Shown here: in pieces, positions 63,996 to 64,000 of the stretch
How the letters are laid out: each line of letters starts with the position of its first letter
How positions within the stretch are numbered: position 1 is the stretch's first letter
NCBI RefSeq assembly: GCF_004005475.1
Contig: NZ_RZTZ01000010.1
Span: 62,001-126,000 of the forward strand
Reading direction: 5' to 3'
Length of the DNA stretch: 64,000 bases
From: Niallia taxi
GTDB taxonomy: Bacteria > Bacillota > Bacilli > Bacillales > Cytobacillaceae
Translations under genes and position numbers: made by a program
Notes under the pieces: generated by a model
Seen by the model: the letters and a program-made list of their open reading frames with translations, nothing else
Databases searched by the model: none
Told to the model about the DNA's origin: nothing

Positions 63996-64000
63996 TAACA

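Noticed and set aside
1-64000. tRNA, rRNA, CRISPR array, insertion sequence, prophage
   Set aside because: None of the expected sequence patterns or genes were seen anywhere in the window.

Overview
The window looks like chromosomal DNA from a low-GC Gram-positive of the family Bacillaceae. The evidence is AT-rich sequence, strong AGGAGG-type ribosome binding sites, PhoP, cre and Fur-like sites of Bacillus type, CamS (YerH), YueI, YlbL, DgkB, RlmCD, BrfA and RsbR orthologues, and the block camS ... gatCAB ... dgkB-rlmCD, which I recall as syntenic in Bacillus subtilis. A full-length GlnRS next to a complete GatCAB set is unlike B. subtilis and suggests another lineage of the family; I cannot name the species. 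I saw no rRNA or tRNA genes, phage genes, insertion sequences or CRISPR.

Layout. 1-5853 (minus): an operon of two M20 amidohydrolases and a peptide-type ABC transporter running off the left edge. 6492-13274: aspartokinase, an MFS exporter, the ribosome-rescue factor BrfA on a predicted non-stop mRNA, an XRE-cupin regulator divergent from azlCD (branched-chain amino acid export), and GlnRS. 13546-26446: mostly single genes, namely a TPR protein with a broken P-loop, the PDZ/Lon-like protease YlbL, a MocR regulator divergent from an Asp/Glu racemase, an RsbR-type stressosome protein, a CatE-like dioxygenase with a divergent CatR-like regulator, an MHYT-GGDEF-EAL protein and a methyltransferase. 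26557-35279: a sugar-uptake unit made of a GH13 alpha-glucosidase, a YesM/YesN-type two-component system and an ABC importer; an identical 18-bp site lies before both the glucosidase and the importer.

35506-44878: a lone MetQ-like lipoprotein under a Fur-like palindrome, a secreted 3D-domain protein, a chemoreceptor, and pstS-C-A-B-B-phoU behind three 11-bp-spaced PhoP boxes. 45168-48300: an IclR-type regulator, then kdgT-kdgK transcribed from a clear sigma-A promoter overlapped by a cre and followed by a palindrome, with two short chained leader ORFs. 48811-51302: rlmCD and dgkB. 51507-57244: an ECF sigma factor, zinc-finger anti-sigma factor and two membrane proteins in one operon, divergent from a membrane protein of unknown function behind a textbook TGAAAC-N16-CGTATA promoter, then a PlsY-like acyltransferase. 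57367-63995: gatCAB, ohrR and ohrA, yueI and camS.

The main signals beyond routine annotation are: brfA with its terminator inside the reading frame; the shared 18-bp site of the sugar cluster; the ECF sigma module; a dispersed intergenic repeat present three times, each next to a near-identical CCGAACTA hairpin; the TPR protein with a lysine-less P-loop; and unusual start codons (CTG for azlC, possibly ATA for the sigma factor).
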